A DNA stretch of 37,085 nucleotides from a virus. The notes below the pieces were generated by a model. The model saw only the letters and a list, made by a program, of their open reading frames with translations. It did no database searches and was not told the DNA's origin. Each line of letters begins with the position of its first letter. Within the stretch, counting starts at the first letter, position 1. Below, piece by piece: positions 14,112 to 21,064 of the stretch. The stretch covers positions 1 through 37,085 of the IMG/VR virus record IMGVR_UViG_3300007511_000059; one strand, given 5' to 3'. Both the position numbers and the translations under genes were made by a program.

Positions 14112-14306
14112 ATGAAAGTAAAACTACAGTTTTCGCAGAAGAAACATCTTAGGGGTTATAATATAACAACTCTTGAGAGGATAAAAGCGATGGAGGATAA
14201 TGGTAAATATATTAAATTTGCTCCACATAACAAGAATATGATTGAGCATTTAGAGAAAGTAGAAATTGATTTACCAAATTATGTGGATATAGATTCTAAA
14301 TTTTAA
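14112..14306 (+). CDS. Hypothetical protein (64 aa)
   Basis: A small basic-to-neutral protein, MKVKLQFSQKKHLRGYNITT onward, with strand-helix character and no recognised motif. It follows the helicase by 19 nt in the same operon and has the TTAAT leader. The segment TTLERIKAMEDNGKYI may be a helix. Function is unknown. Confidence 0.65.
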   Translation: MKVKLQFSQKKHLRGYNITTLERIKAMEDNGKYIKFAPHNKNMIEHLEKVEIDLPNYVDIDSKF

Positions 14307-14323
14307 TTCTTAATTATACAACT

Positions 14324-14497
14324 ATGAAATTCAAATTACTTTGTAAACAATGCGGGTATTCAAGGGTTAGCTCAACTGATAGTATGGTTGATTGTTCTAA
14401 ATGTGAAGGATTATTAGATGTAGTAAACATCTGGGTAGAGACAGAAGATGAAGCGCCTAGGGTAGAAGAGTTACAAGGATTGTATGGAATAGAATAA
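14324..14497 (+). CDS. Zinc-ribbon protein (57 aa)
   Basis: ATG at 14324 opens MKFKLLCKQCGYSRV, then VDCSKCEGLLD: two CxxC knuckles separated by about 14 residues, a zinc ribbon. The C-terminus is acidic. The start has the TTAAT-14-nt leader. It is the last gene before the late promoter region. Small zinc ribbons often contact nucleic acid or RNA polymerase, but the role here is unknown. Confidence 0.72.
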   Translation: MKFKLLCKQCGYSRVSSTDSMVDCSKCEGLLDVVNIWVETEDEAPRVEELQGLYGIE

Positions 14498-14505
14498 AAA
14501 AACAC

Positions 14506-14534
14506 TTGCAATTTTTACTAACCTGTGCTAGAAT
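14506..14534 (+). promoter_or_regulatory. Probable late-operon promoter
   Basis: TTGCAA (14506-14511), a 17-nt spacer and TAGAAT (14529-14534) with an extended -10 TGC. It lies 9 nt after the stop of the zinc-ribbon gene and about 30 nt before a highly structured RNA. Transcription would start near 14541, giving a leader of about 300 nt to the first late gene. Confidence 0.75.
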
Positions 14535-14563
14535 GTTAAGTGAATTAGGTTTTTGTTTTGGTC

Positions 14564-14704
14564 TTTGAATACTATATCGGGCGTTAAGCCATAAACAACT
14601 GGGCTTTAAACAAACCCTGCGGCAAGCATTTGGTTCAGACTGACTGTTAAGCTAGTAGGTGAGTTGTTGGGTCACGGGGCCGAACGCCCCGTTTAGTATT
14701 CAAA
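14564..14704 (+). ncRNA. Candidate structured RNA in the late leader (about 140 nt, with pseudoknot)
   Basis: TTTGAATACTA (14564-14574) pairs perfectly with TAGTATTCAAA (14694-14704), and GGGCGTT (14579-14585) with AACGCCC (14683-14689) extends the closing helix inward. Inside, AAGCC/GGCTT (14586-14590/14602-14606) forms a hairpin whose loop, AACAACT (14594-14600), is complementary to AGTTGTT (14662-14668), a pseudoknot. GGGGC/GCCCC (14676-14690) is a competing hairpin. The stretch is much richer in GC than its surroundings and holds no ORF. I match it to no known family. The rest of the gap (14705-14840) shows nothing clear. Confidence 0.6.
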
Positions 14705-14840
14705 ATTAAATAGCCTGAGATGTTCTAAGGTACATTTAAGAAGTTTATATATAGAAGTGGCACTTGACATCATTTCTAAAACAAACACCTCGAGGATCGC
14801 AATATTTTAACTCATAAAAATATTTAATAACAAATAAACT

Positions 14841-15155
14841 ATGTTTGAATGTGAAGAATGTGGAAAGATATGTAAGTCTAAGCTAGGATTGGCTGGACAT
14901 ATGCGAGTACACACGAAGGAGGGAAACCCTGGAGGAGCAAAGCTTGGAGTTAAGAAAGGGTATCAAGGTAAGCGACCTATCCCTGCACAACCTGTTAAGG
15001 TTGGTTTTGAGGTAGGAGATAAGGTACAACACAAGATCTTAGGTGATAAGTTTGTAGTTGTTGGGATCAATGATCTTGGGTTGATAGGACGCAAGGTAAA
15101 TAATCGTGATCCTTTAAAACTTTATCGGCCTACTGAGCTGATAAAAATAAACTAA
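14841..15155 (+). CDS. C2H2 zinc-finger protein, first late gene (104 aa)
   Basis: Residues 2-24 (FECEECGKICKSKLGLAGHM then RVH) form a classical single C2H2 zinc finger, C-x2-C-x12-H-x3-H. A Gly/Lys linker follows, then a small beta domain (VGDKVQHKILGDKFVVVGIN) that resembles an SH3/KOW-like barrel, then an end rich in polar residues. A nucleic-acid-binding role is likely, perhaps in late transcription or packaging. It is the first gene after the structured leader RNA, so it may act on that RNA or on antitermination; that is speculation. Confidence 0.75.
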   Translation: MFECEECGKICKSKLGLAGHMRVHTKEGNPGGAKLGVKKGYQGKRPIPAQPVKVGFEVGDKVQHKILGDKFVVVGINDLGLIGRKVNNRDPLKLYRPTELIKIN

Positions 15156-15173
15156 TAACTTAATTTTTTCATT

Positions 15174-15413
15174 ATGGCAAAAGAACCAAACACACTTGAG
15201 TTAATTGATCTCAAGTTAAACTATTTAATTTCTGAAACTTCGAAGTACAAAGATACTATTGCTAAGGATAAGGACGGGAAAGAGATAGCGATCAAGCAAT
15301 TTTATCCAGGAGAAGCTTTATTTAATATGTATGTTAATAGGCTTAATGAATTAAATAAACCTAAGGAGGAAAAGAAAGAAGAAAAAAAGAAAGAGGAACC
15401 TAAAAAGAAATAA
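15174..15413 (+). CDS. Hypothetical protein with Lys/Glu tail (79 aa)
   Basis: Residues 1-60 form a small alpha/beta protein; the last 20 residues are almost all Lys and Glu, a disordered tail. The start has TTAAT at 14 nt. It ends 3 nt before the glycosyltransferase gene, so it is translated with it. Position just before terminase genes is common for small accessory proteins. Function is unknown. Confidence 0.65.
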   Translation: MAKEPNTLELIDLKLNYLISETSKYKDTIAKDKDGKEIAIKQFYPGEALFNMYVNRLNELNKPKEEKKEEKKKEEPKKK

Positions 15414-15416
15414 ACT

Positions 15417-16052
15417 ATGAAAATATTAATTGGTATACCGAGTGGGAGTGGCTATATCCACAGTAAAGTAACAGCACGAATAGCTAATGTAGTTAAGGAA
15501 ACGGTAAAGGCAGGATATGATATAGAGATAGCAGTGGTTAACAGGAGTTTAATTGATCAAGCAAGGAATGAATTATTCAATGCTGCTATCCAAGTAGAAG
15601 CTGATTATATATTTTTTATTGATGATGATACTATTGTTCCTAAGGATTCGATAATTAAAATGATTGAACGAGATAAAGATATGGTAACAGGAGTTGTACC
15701 ATACAGGAACGGAACTAACACATTAATCCTAAGAGATTTAGAAGGTAATCCTATTCAAAAACCTGAGAAGTTTGAACAGATAGGAGTTAGTGGAATGGGA
15801 TGTATGTTAATTAAGAAAGAAGTTATAGAAGATTTATTTAATATTTACGGAGGAAGACCATTTGCATTTGGAACTTTAAGAGAGAAAGATAAAATAACTT
15901 TTTATTATGAAGATACCTTATTCCTCAAGAGAGCTAGACAAAATAAATATGAGTTATGGCTTGATCCTAATGTAAGTGCTATCCATATAGGAGGAGAATA
16001 CTGTTATCAATATGATCCTAAGGAAGGAGTTGTACAAGGTAAACTTAAATAA
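15417..16052 (+). CDS. Family 2-like glycosyltransferase (GT-A fold), 211 aa
   Basis: The start, MKILIGIPSGSGYIHSKV, is a nucleotide-binding first strand. YIFFIDDDTIVPKD (64-77) has the DxD-type motif that binds the metal and sugar nucleotide, and the C-terminal FYYEDTLFLKRARQNKYELW supplies the usual acidic ED residues. The whole GT-A core is present without membrane helices. It would transfer a sugar from a nucleotide donor to phage DNA, a virion protein or a host glycan; its location just before terminase is recurrent in metagenomic phages and suggests a virion or DNA target. The terminase small subunit ATG follows 1 nt after its stop. Confidence 0.85.
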   Translation: MKILIGIPSGSGYIHSKVTARIANVVKETVKAGYDIEIAVVNRSLIDQARNELFNAAIQVEADYIFFIDDDTIVPKDSIIKMIERDKDMVTGVVPYRNGTNTLILRDLEGNPIQKPEKFEQIGVSGMGCMLIKKEVIEDLFNIYGGRPFAFGTLREKDKITFYYEDTLFLKRARQNKYELWLDPNVSAIHIGGEYCYQYDPKEGVVQGKLK

Positions 16053-16053
16053 T

Positions 16054-16485
16054 ATGCCTACAATGAAGCAAAGGAAGTCATTAAAGAATTTGTCGGAAAA
16101 TGTCGGAAGTATTGGAAAGGCAATGAAGAAGGCAGGATATAGTGAATCAACATGTAAAACTCCTCAAAGATTAACAGAATCAAAAGGTTGGAAAGAATTA
16201 TTGGATGAGAATTTATCTGAATTAAGTTTAACACAAGAGCATAAGAAGGTTTTATTACAGGATAAAGATCTAGGAAATAAGATGAAAGCTGTTGATATAG
16301 GATATAAATTAAGAAAGAAATACGATGATAAAGGTGATATAAACATAAATTTAATTGGTAAGATATATGATCCAATACGAGCTAAACGAAGAAAAGTTGA
16401 TGAAGCTGATAAAGTTTTATCCACATCGGAATCAGTGGAATATCCTGGTTGGATTGAAGAGGTACACAGCGATAACAGCGGGTAG
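16054..16485 (+). CDS. terS: Terminase small subunit-like protein (143 aa)
   Basis: The start is placed at 16054 (MPTMKQRKSLKNLSEN), directly after the upstream stop; an in-frame ATG at 16012 would read back into the glycosyltransferase gene. The N-terminal half has a helix-turn-helix look (SIGKAMKKAGYSESTCKTPQ), typical of small terminases that recognise the packaging site, followed by a helical oligomerisation region and an acidic end. The last 131 nt overlap the large terminase frame. Assignment rests on the helix-turn-helix motif and the position next to terL. Confidence 0.78.
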   Translation: MPTMKQRKSLKNLSENVGSIGKAMKKAGYSESTCKTPQRLTESKGWKELLDENLSELSLTQEHKKVLLQDKDLGNKMKAVDIGYKLRKKYDDKGDININLIGKIYDPIRAKRRKVDEADKVLSTSESVEYPGWIEEVHSDNSG

Positions 16486-17689
16486 AAGATTCGGTAAAAC
16501 TATTTTAGCTTCTTATATAGCCTTGAAGTATTTGTTGTTAGAGAATAAAACTGTATGGATTGTGGCACCAACTTATGATCTAGCTAAGAAAACATGGAGT
16601 TATATTTATGGTTGGGTGTTAAGGGATTTCCCCATGTTTAAGATAAATCAATCAACCTTAAGTATTCAGAATCTAGATTTAAGATCTAAATTAGAGCTTA
16701 AAACAGCAGAGAATCCTGCTAGTTGTATAGGAGAAGGAGTTGATCTTTTAATTATTGACGAGGCTAGCAGGATAAAGAAACCTGTATGGCAGGAAGCTTT
16801 ATTCCCTACGCTATCAGATAAGCAAGGAAGTTGTATAATGATCTCAACACCTTTTGGCAAGAATTGGTTCTATGAGCTTTACCTTAAGGGATTAGATAAA
16901 GATCAAGAAGATTATGTTAGTTTTAGTTTTGAGACAAAAGATAACTTAGCTCTTAAACATTTAGTTGAAGAACAAGAGAAAGCAAAGAAAGCTTTACCTG
17001 AAGCTGCTTATAGGCAAGAGTATGAAGCTAAGTTCCTTGAAGATGCTGGTCAAGTATTCAGGAAGATTAACCGCTGTATTAAAGGAAAGTTTGAGGATTA
17101 TGATGAGAGCCATGATTATGTTATGGGCGTTGATCTAGCTAAGTATGAAGATTATACCGTGCTTACAGTTCTAGATTTAACCAGTTTTCATGTAGTACAA
17201 CACGAAAGATTCAACAAGATTGATTGGGAATATCAAAGAGAAAGGATAAAAACTATGGCAGATAAGTATAAATGTCCAATGGTAGTTGATGCAACAGGTG
17301 TTGGTGATCCTATAGCTGAGAGTTTAGAGCGAGATGGTTATGTAGTAGAACAGTTTAAGTATACAAACCAAACTAAGAAACATTTAATAGAGAATCTTGC
17401 TTTAAAGATCGAGAGGAATGAAATAACTTTTCCTGATATACCTGAGCTTATAAACGAATTAGAAAGTTTTGGATATGAATATACTCCTAGTGGTAATGTA
17501 AGATATAACGCTCCTGAAGGATTACATGATGATTGTGTTAACAGTTTGGCTCTAGCAGTTCATGGTGCAGGGCACTATTTGTATGATGATCATCCCATTA
17601 AACCTAGGTATCCTCAAGGATCATTCGGATATATCATGCAAGAAGAAACACTGAAAAGTGAACAAAAAGATCTTGAACATTTTATATAA
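16355..17689 (+). CDS. terL: Terminase large subunit: packaging ATPase and nuclease (444 aa)
   Basis: Walker A is AGRRFGKT (42-49) and Walker B LLIIDEAS (131-138). A MISTPFGKNWFYE segment (162-174) is the usual coupling motif. The RNase H-like nuclease starts at VMGVDLAKYEDY (256-267) with Asp260, then VVDATGVGDP (310-319) with Asp312, and LHDDCVNSLAL (390-400) with Asp392/393. The length is normal. It cuts concatemeric DNA and pumps it into the prohead through the portal. The first ATG (16355) lies well inside the terS frame; ATG at 16367 or 16400 are alternative starts that still keep the PHRNQ-type N-terminal motif. Confidence 0.96.
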   Translation: MVRYMIQYELNEEKLMKLIKFYPHRNQWNILVGLKRYTAITAGRRFGKTILASYIALKYLLLENKTVWIVAPTYDLAKKTWSYIYGWVLRDFPMFKINQSTLSIQNLDLRSKLELKTAENPASCIGEGVDLLIIDEASRIKKPVWQEALFPTLSDKQGSCIMISTPFGKNWFYELYLKGLDKDQEDYVSFSFETKDNLALKHLVEEQEKAKKALPEAAYRQEYEAKFLEDAGQVFRKINRCIKGKFEDYDESHDYVMGVDLAKYEDYTVLTVLDLTSFHVVQHERFNKIDWEYQRERIKTMADKYKCPMVVDATGVGDPIAESLERDGYVVEQFKYTNQTKKHLIENLALKIERNEITFPDIPELINELESFGYEYTPSGNVRYNAPEGLHDDCVNSLALAVHGAGHYLYDDHPIKPRYPQGSFGYIMQEETLKSEQKDLEHFI

Positions 17690-17732
17690 TTCATTTACAC
17701 TTCCGATGAGGGAGTAAAATAATAATAAAAAT

Positions 17733-18020
17733 ATGCAATTAAGTTTTAAAATTTGTTTTGATTTTAAATGTTCCAGAAATAAAATTAAAAACAATAAATA
17801 TGTTTGGGAATATATTAATCAGTTTAAAAAAGAATGTATGTTTTGTGGAAGTAAGGATTATTTAGAAATTCATCATAAAGATAAAAATAATGAAAATAAC
17901 AGGATAGATAATTTAGTTTTTGTTTGTCATAGTTGTCATGAAAAAGTTCATGGTAGAAAAATTCCTAATTTAAAAAAAATATATGCAAAAAAGATTATTA
18001 ACAAAAAAAGAAGCGAGTAG
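17733..18020 (+). CDS. HNH endonuclease (95 aa)
   Basis: The HNH core is CMFCGSKDYLEIHHKDKNNE, then NRIDNLVFVCHSCHEKVHG: two CxxC knuckles around the histidine pair and the Asn/His of the beta-beta-alpha-metal fold. The N-terminus is basic. It lies between terminase and portal; in many phages an HNH protein there assists terminase cutting, while free-standing homing endonucleases also insert at such sites. The short distance to terL favours the packaging role but does not prove it. Its end overlaps the next gene by 38 nt. Confidence 0.88.
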   Translation: MQLSFKICFDFKCSRNKIKNNKYVWEYINQFKKECMFCGSKDYLEIHHKDKNNENNRIDNLVFVCHSCHEKVHGRKIPNLKKIYAKKIINKKRSE

Positions 18021-18210
18021 AATTTTCGGGTTTACTCGACAAACTATTCATAATTGGATTAATCGTAGTTTGATTCCATTATATATCATTGGTCCTAAAA
18101 AAAGGACTTATGTTTGTTTTAACGATTTAGAAGAGTTTATAAAGAAGAGAGGTTCTGATTATGTGGTTAATAATTTCGGTGATGTTATTAAAAAATTATC
18201 AAATGAATAA
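17983..18210 (+). CDS. MerR/excisionase-type helix-turn-helix protein (75 aa)
   Basis: Residues 4-33 (RLLTKKEASRIFGFTRQTIH then NWINRSLIP) form the winged helix-turn-helix of the HTH_17/excisionase class: a helix-turn-helix ending in a Trp/Ile basic wing. A basic strand follows (LYIIGPKKRTYV), then a C-terminal helix. It would bind DNA as a small regulator. It overlaps the HNH gene's 3-prime end, so the two are coupled. With no integrase in the genome, a transcriptional role or a relic is likelier than excision. Confidence 0.72.
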   Translation: MQKRLLTKKEASRIFGFTRQTIHNWINRSLIPLYIIGPKKRTYVCFNDLEEFIKKRGSDYVVNNFGDVIKKLSNE

Positions 18211-18353
18211 TGAAAAAACTAAATGATTATTATCAGGAATGTTCTAAAGAATGGGGGCAGCAAGCTGGGCATATAGCAGTTAGTAGAATGTTAAATGATT
18301 TAGCTGTGAAGATTGAGAAATTAGAAGAAAAAATCTCTTTACTTAAACTTTAA
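18210..18353 (+). CDS. Small helical protein (47 aa)
   Basis: ATG at 18210 overlaps the upstream TAA by one base (TAATG), so translation is coupled. The product, MKKLNDYYQECSKEWGQQAG and onward, ends in a Lys/Glu/Leu coiled-coil helix (KIEKLEEKISLLKL). No family is recognised. Small coiled-coil proteins between terminase and portal are common but uncharacterised. Confidence 0.55.
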   Translation: MKKLNDYYQECSKEWGQQAGHIAVSRMLNDLAVKIEKLEEKISLLKL

Positions 18354-18356
18354 ACT

Positions 18357-18387
18357 AGTGTATCCTTATATATAGGATGAAGACACT
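18357..18387 (+). promoter_or_regulatory. Hairpin before the portal gene
   Basis: AGTGT (18357-18361) pairs with ACACT (18383-18387), and ATCCT/AGGAT (18362-18366/18374-18378) continues the stem. No T-run follows directly. It may protect or process the late mRNA before the portal start at 18410. Confidence 0.4.
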
Positions 18388-18409
18388 TTATAATTTTATA
18401 ATGTTATAA

Positions 18410-20089
18410 ATGGCTTTATTCTCTAAAACAAAGGAAAAGAAACAGAACAAAGATCTTCTTGAGAAACTTAAGAAGAAGCGTGATCTGGCTATTAAGTTTA
18501 GGAAAAATACTGATTGGGATGGTAGATATATTACTGGTATGAATTATTATCAGTTTGGTGTGGCAGAAAATTTAGTTGATCAAACTTTAAAGAAACGTAA
18601 AAGGCGTAAAGCTAATTACGTTTTTTCTAACATTGAAAGTATGGTTCCTAAGATCTTTGATAGATTGCCTAGCTTTCAAGTATTACCTAGAGGGAAAGAA
18701 GATAATGAAAAAGCTCCTATAGTTGAAGAAGTATTAAGATATAAGTTTCAACGTTTAGGAATTGAACAATTATTTGAAGATGTTATTAGGGATATGTTAA
18801 TTAAGAGTTTAGGTGTGATGAAGGTTACCTGGGAAACTAGATTAAAAAAAGATAATAAAGCTAAGGAAGAGGATAAGATCCAAGCAGTGATTAAAGATGA
18901 TATTCTTGTTGAGGTTATTGATCCATGGCATTTATGGATAACTGCTGGTGATAGAAGATTTGATGAAGCTGAAGGAGTATTCGAGAAAATGCTGGTACAT
19001 CCTAATGAAGCTGAAATTAAATACGGTAAAAAGTTTGAAGCTGATCATTCAGTTATCGATTCTAAACAAGATGATCCTGAAGATGTTTTGAAAGATGAAG
19101 TTGGTAGAGTGAGTATATGGCAGTATCACGGGATACTTGATGGTGATAAAAAAGTTTATACTTTTACTGATAAAGAATTGCTTTCTACTGATGAGTTTTC
19201 TGAGCATGGTAGATTCCCTTATATTATTCTACCTAATTATAGGCAATCACATGAATTTTATCCATGGAGTGAGGTTTATCAGATAGAACCATTACAACAA
19301 GAGCTAATTGAGATTGATAATCAATCAAGTGAATTTAGGAAACGAGCGATTAATCCTAAGAAAGTTGTTAAGAAAGGATCTATCGATGAGATTAATATGG
19401 CTAGATTAAAAGATCCAAGGATAAATGTTATCGAAACAAATGATATTAACGGTATACAATGGGAAAGTCCTAGCTTGATTGGTCAAGATATTTATAATAT
19501 GCGAGCGATAAAGAAAGAAGATATAGGGTTAATGACAGGACAGAATGAGTTGTCAAGGGGTGGAACTGAACGAACAGTAAAAACAGCTACAGGACAACAG
19601 ATATTATTTGATGCAGCACAAGGAAGGATTCGTCAAAAGGTTAGGATTCTTGAGGCTGCTATAAAAGAATTGTTGGTACAAATCCAAGGATTATTAGCTG
19701 AGAATCTTGATAAAGAAGAAGTTGTTAAGATAACGGAGAACGAAGAAGATCCGTTTGTTAATTATACTAAAGAAGATATACAAGGAAACTTTGATTATAT
19801 GATTGATATGGTAGAAACAATGCCTATCTTAAGGGAGAAACGTGGGCAATTAGCTTTACAAGCATTCCAATTATTTGCTAATGATCCAGATTTTGATCAA
19901 AGATTATTGAAACAGAAAGTTATTAAGTTAGCGTTTCAGGATATTAACGCAGAAGAATTAATGAAACCTGAAGAACAACAAGAAGAATTACCTATTGAAC
20001 AACAACCTATAGGGGGTGAACAATTACCTCCATTACCACAAGCTCCACCAGCAGGAGGAGCAGATGTTCTTTCACAATTAGGTCTGTAA
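18410..20089 (+). CDS. Portal protein (559 aa)
   Basis: It sits two small genes after terminase and before the scaffold and capsid genes, at a usual portal length. The N-terminus is Lys-rich and helical; the core has ANYVFSNIESMVPKIFDRLP (70-89) and WETRLKKDNKAKEED, and DPWHLWITAGDRRFDEAE, all as in short-tailed phage portals. EWSEVYQIEP-like and GQNELSRGGTERTVKTATG segments follow in the stem/clip region. The C-terminus is Gln/Pro/Gly-rich. It forms the dodecameric channel for DNA entry. Subfamily is not certain. Confidence 0.9.
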   Translation: MALFSKTKEKKQNKDLLEKLKKKRDLAIKFRKNTDWDGRYITGMNYYQFGVAENLVDQTLKKRKRRKANYVFSNIESMVPKIFDRLPSFQVLPRGKEDNEKAPIVEEVLRYKFQRLGIEQLFEDVIRDMLIKSLGVMKVTWETRLKKDNKAKEEDKIQAVIKDDILVEVIDPWHLWITAGDRRFDEAEGVFEKMLVHPNEAEIKYGKKFEADHSVIDSKQDDPEDVLKDEVGRVSIWQYHGILDGDKKVYTFTDKELLSTDEFSEHGRFPYIILPNYRQSHEFYPWSEVYQIEPLQQELIEIDNQSSEFRKRAINPKKVVKKGSIDEINMARLKDPRINVIETNDINGIQWESPSLIGQDIYNMRAIKKEDIGLMTGQNELSRGGTERTVKTATGQQILFDAAQGRIRQKVRILEAAIKELLVQIQGLLAENLDKEEVVKITENEEDPFVNYTKEDIQGNFDYMIDMVETMPILREKRGQLALQAFQLFANDPDFDQRLLKQKVIKLAFQDINAEELMKPEEQQEELPIEQQPIGGEQLPPLPQAPPAGGADVLSQLGL

Positions 20090-20196
20090 GGCTCTTATCT
20101 TGGTTTTCGATTTCCGTCTTTCATAGGAAAAGATTAAGGGATTTCTTGGCTTTTCGATGTCTTCATCCAACACGGGAAGCCAAGGTTAGGGCTTTA
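20087..20196 (+). promoter_or_regulatory. Structured RNA element between portal and scaffold genes
   Basis: The 141-nt gap begins with TAAGGCTCTTATCTTGG (20087-20103, starting at the portal stop) which pairs with CCAAGGTTAGGGCTTTA (20180-20196) at 16 of 17 positions, three of them G-U as expected for plus-strand RNA. An inner hairpin TTTCC/GGAAA (20111-20115/20126-20130) sits inside. CTTGGCTT/AAGCCAAG (20145-20152/20177-20184) competes for the same 3-prime arm. The stretches near 20098 and 20145 are near-identical (CTTGG-TTTTCGAT and CTTGGCTTTTCGAT). It may set mRNA stability or relative output of portal and scaffold. Confidence 0.5.
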
Positions 20197-20230
20197 CTTC
20201 TTAGAAATTTTATTATTTAATTTTTTTATT

Positions 20231-21052
20231 ATGACAGAATCTACTACAGATTCAGTTCAAACTTCTGAAGTCTCAGGAGAACAAACACCAATGGTTACTG
20301 ATGAAACTGTTACGAATGGTAACGCTACTGGTGATTCTCAGGAACAAACTAAAGAAGAAGGTGCTGAACAAGCTGATAGTGAGAGTTCAGAGACGGTCTC
20401 TCCCGAACTATCAAAGATAAATCCTGACGATTTATCTGATGAATTGAAAGCTGTTTACAAGAACATGCAAGCAGCATTCACAAAAGACCGACAAGGTTTT
20501 AAGGAATTAGAAAAGAAAGCTAATCTGTATGAACAGTTGCAGCAAGAACAATTGGTTAAATCCAAATTCCCAGAGCAACCACAGAAAACAGCTCCTGAAA
20601 CTACTGATTATTTAACAGAAGCTTTAGGTGTTGACGCTAAATCACTTGATGACAATCAACGTGCTCAGGTTGAACAGTTGGCTAAGATTGTTGATGCGGC
20701 AGTAAATAAACGTGTAGCTGAAAATATTCAGCCAATACAACACGATTTATTGATGCGAGATTATCAACAAGAACTAGCTGGTGTTAGAGAAAAGTATGCT
20801 GATTTTAATGATTATCATAGTGATGTTAAAGATTTAGTTGCCCAGAATCCACAGATGTCGTATGAACAAGCTTATATGGTAGCCTCATTCGAGAATCAGG
20901 GGAAGAAGGGACGTACAGAAGCGCTTAAGAATCTTGAAAATAAAGAACAAAGAAGTACACCTAAAACTACGAAGACAGCTAAGGAAGGTGAGAATCCTAA
21001 AGGGTTCGATAACATCTTCAAGTGGGCTGTCAAGCAACATAATAATTCTTAA
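20231..21052 (+). CDS. Scaffolding protein-like (273 aa)
   Basis: Directly upstream of the major capsid gene (12 nt) and downstream of portal. The N-terminal 60 residues are acidic, Thr/Ser/Glu-rich and disordered, and contain TVTNGNATGDS (residues 26-36), shared exactly with an early protein. A helical centre (KDRQGFKELEKKANLYEQL and following) and a basic, Lys-rich C-terminus follow; a basic end commonly binds the capsid protein. The product would build the prohead and be lost before or during DNA filling. No protease signature is visible. Confidence 0.8.
   Translation: MTESTTDSVQTSEVSGEQTPMVTDETVTNGNATGDSQEQTKEEGAEQADSESSETVSPELSKINPDDLSDELKAVYKNMQAAFTKDRQGFKELEKKANLYEQLQQEQLVKSKFPEQPQKTAPETTDYLTEALGVDAKSLDDNQRAQVEQLAKIVDAAVNKRVAENIQPIQHDLLMRDYQQELAGVREKYADFNDYHSDVKDLVAQNPQMSYEQAYMVASFENQGKKGRTEALKNLENKEQRSTPKTTKTAKEGENPKGFDNIFKWAVKQHNNS
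20306..20338 (+). repeat. 33-bp exact repeat, copy 2 (reverse complement of 7775-7807)
   Basis: Encodes TVTNGNATGDS in the scaffold-like protein, with the same 33 bases as the minus-strand copy at 7775-7807 and in the same codon phase. Flanking sequence is not similar. Confidence 0.95.
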
Positions 21053-21064
21053 TATTAATTAATT

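Noticed and set aside
14564-14704. tRNA, tmRNA or packaging RNA (phi29 pRNA type)
   Set aside because: No cloverleaf, no acceptor CCA or T-arm motif was found, and this phage has a standard large terminase, not the phi29 packaging ATPase.
14764-14787. Second promoter starting with TTGACA at 14764
   Set aside because: No acceptable -10 lies 16-18 nt downstream, so only the -35-like box is present.
17983-18210. Excisionase of a lysogeny module
   Set aside because: Only the HTH_17-type fold is visible, and no integrase or repressor-operator set accompanies it.
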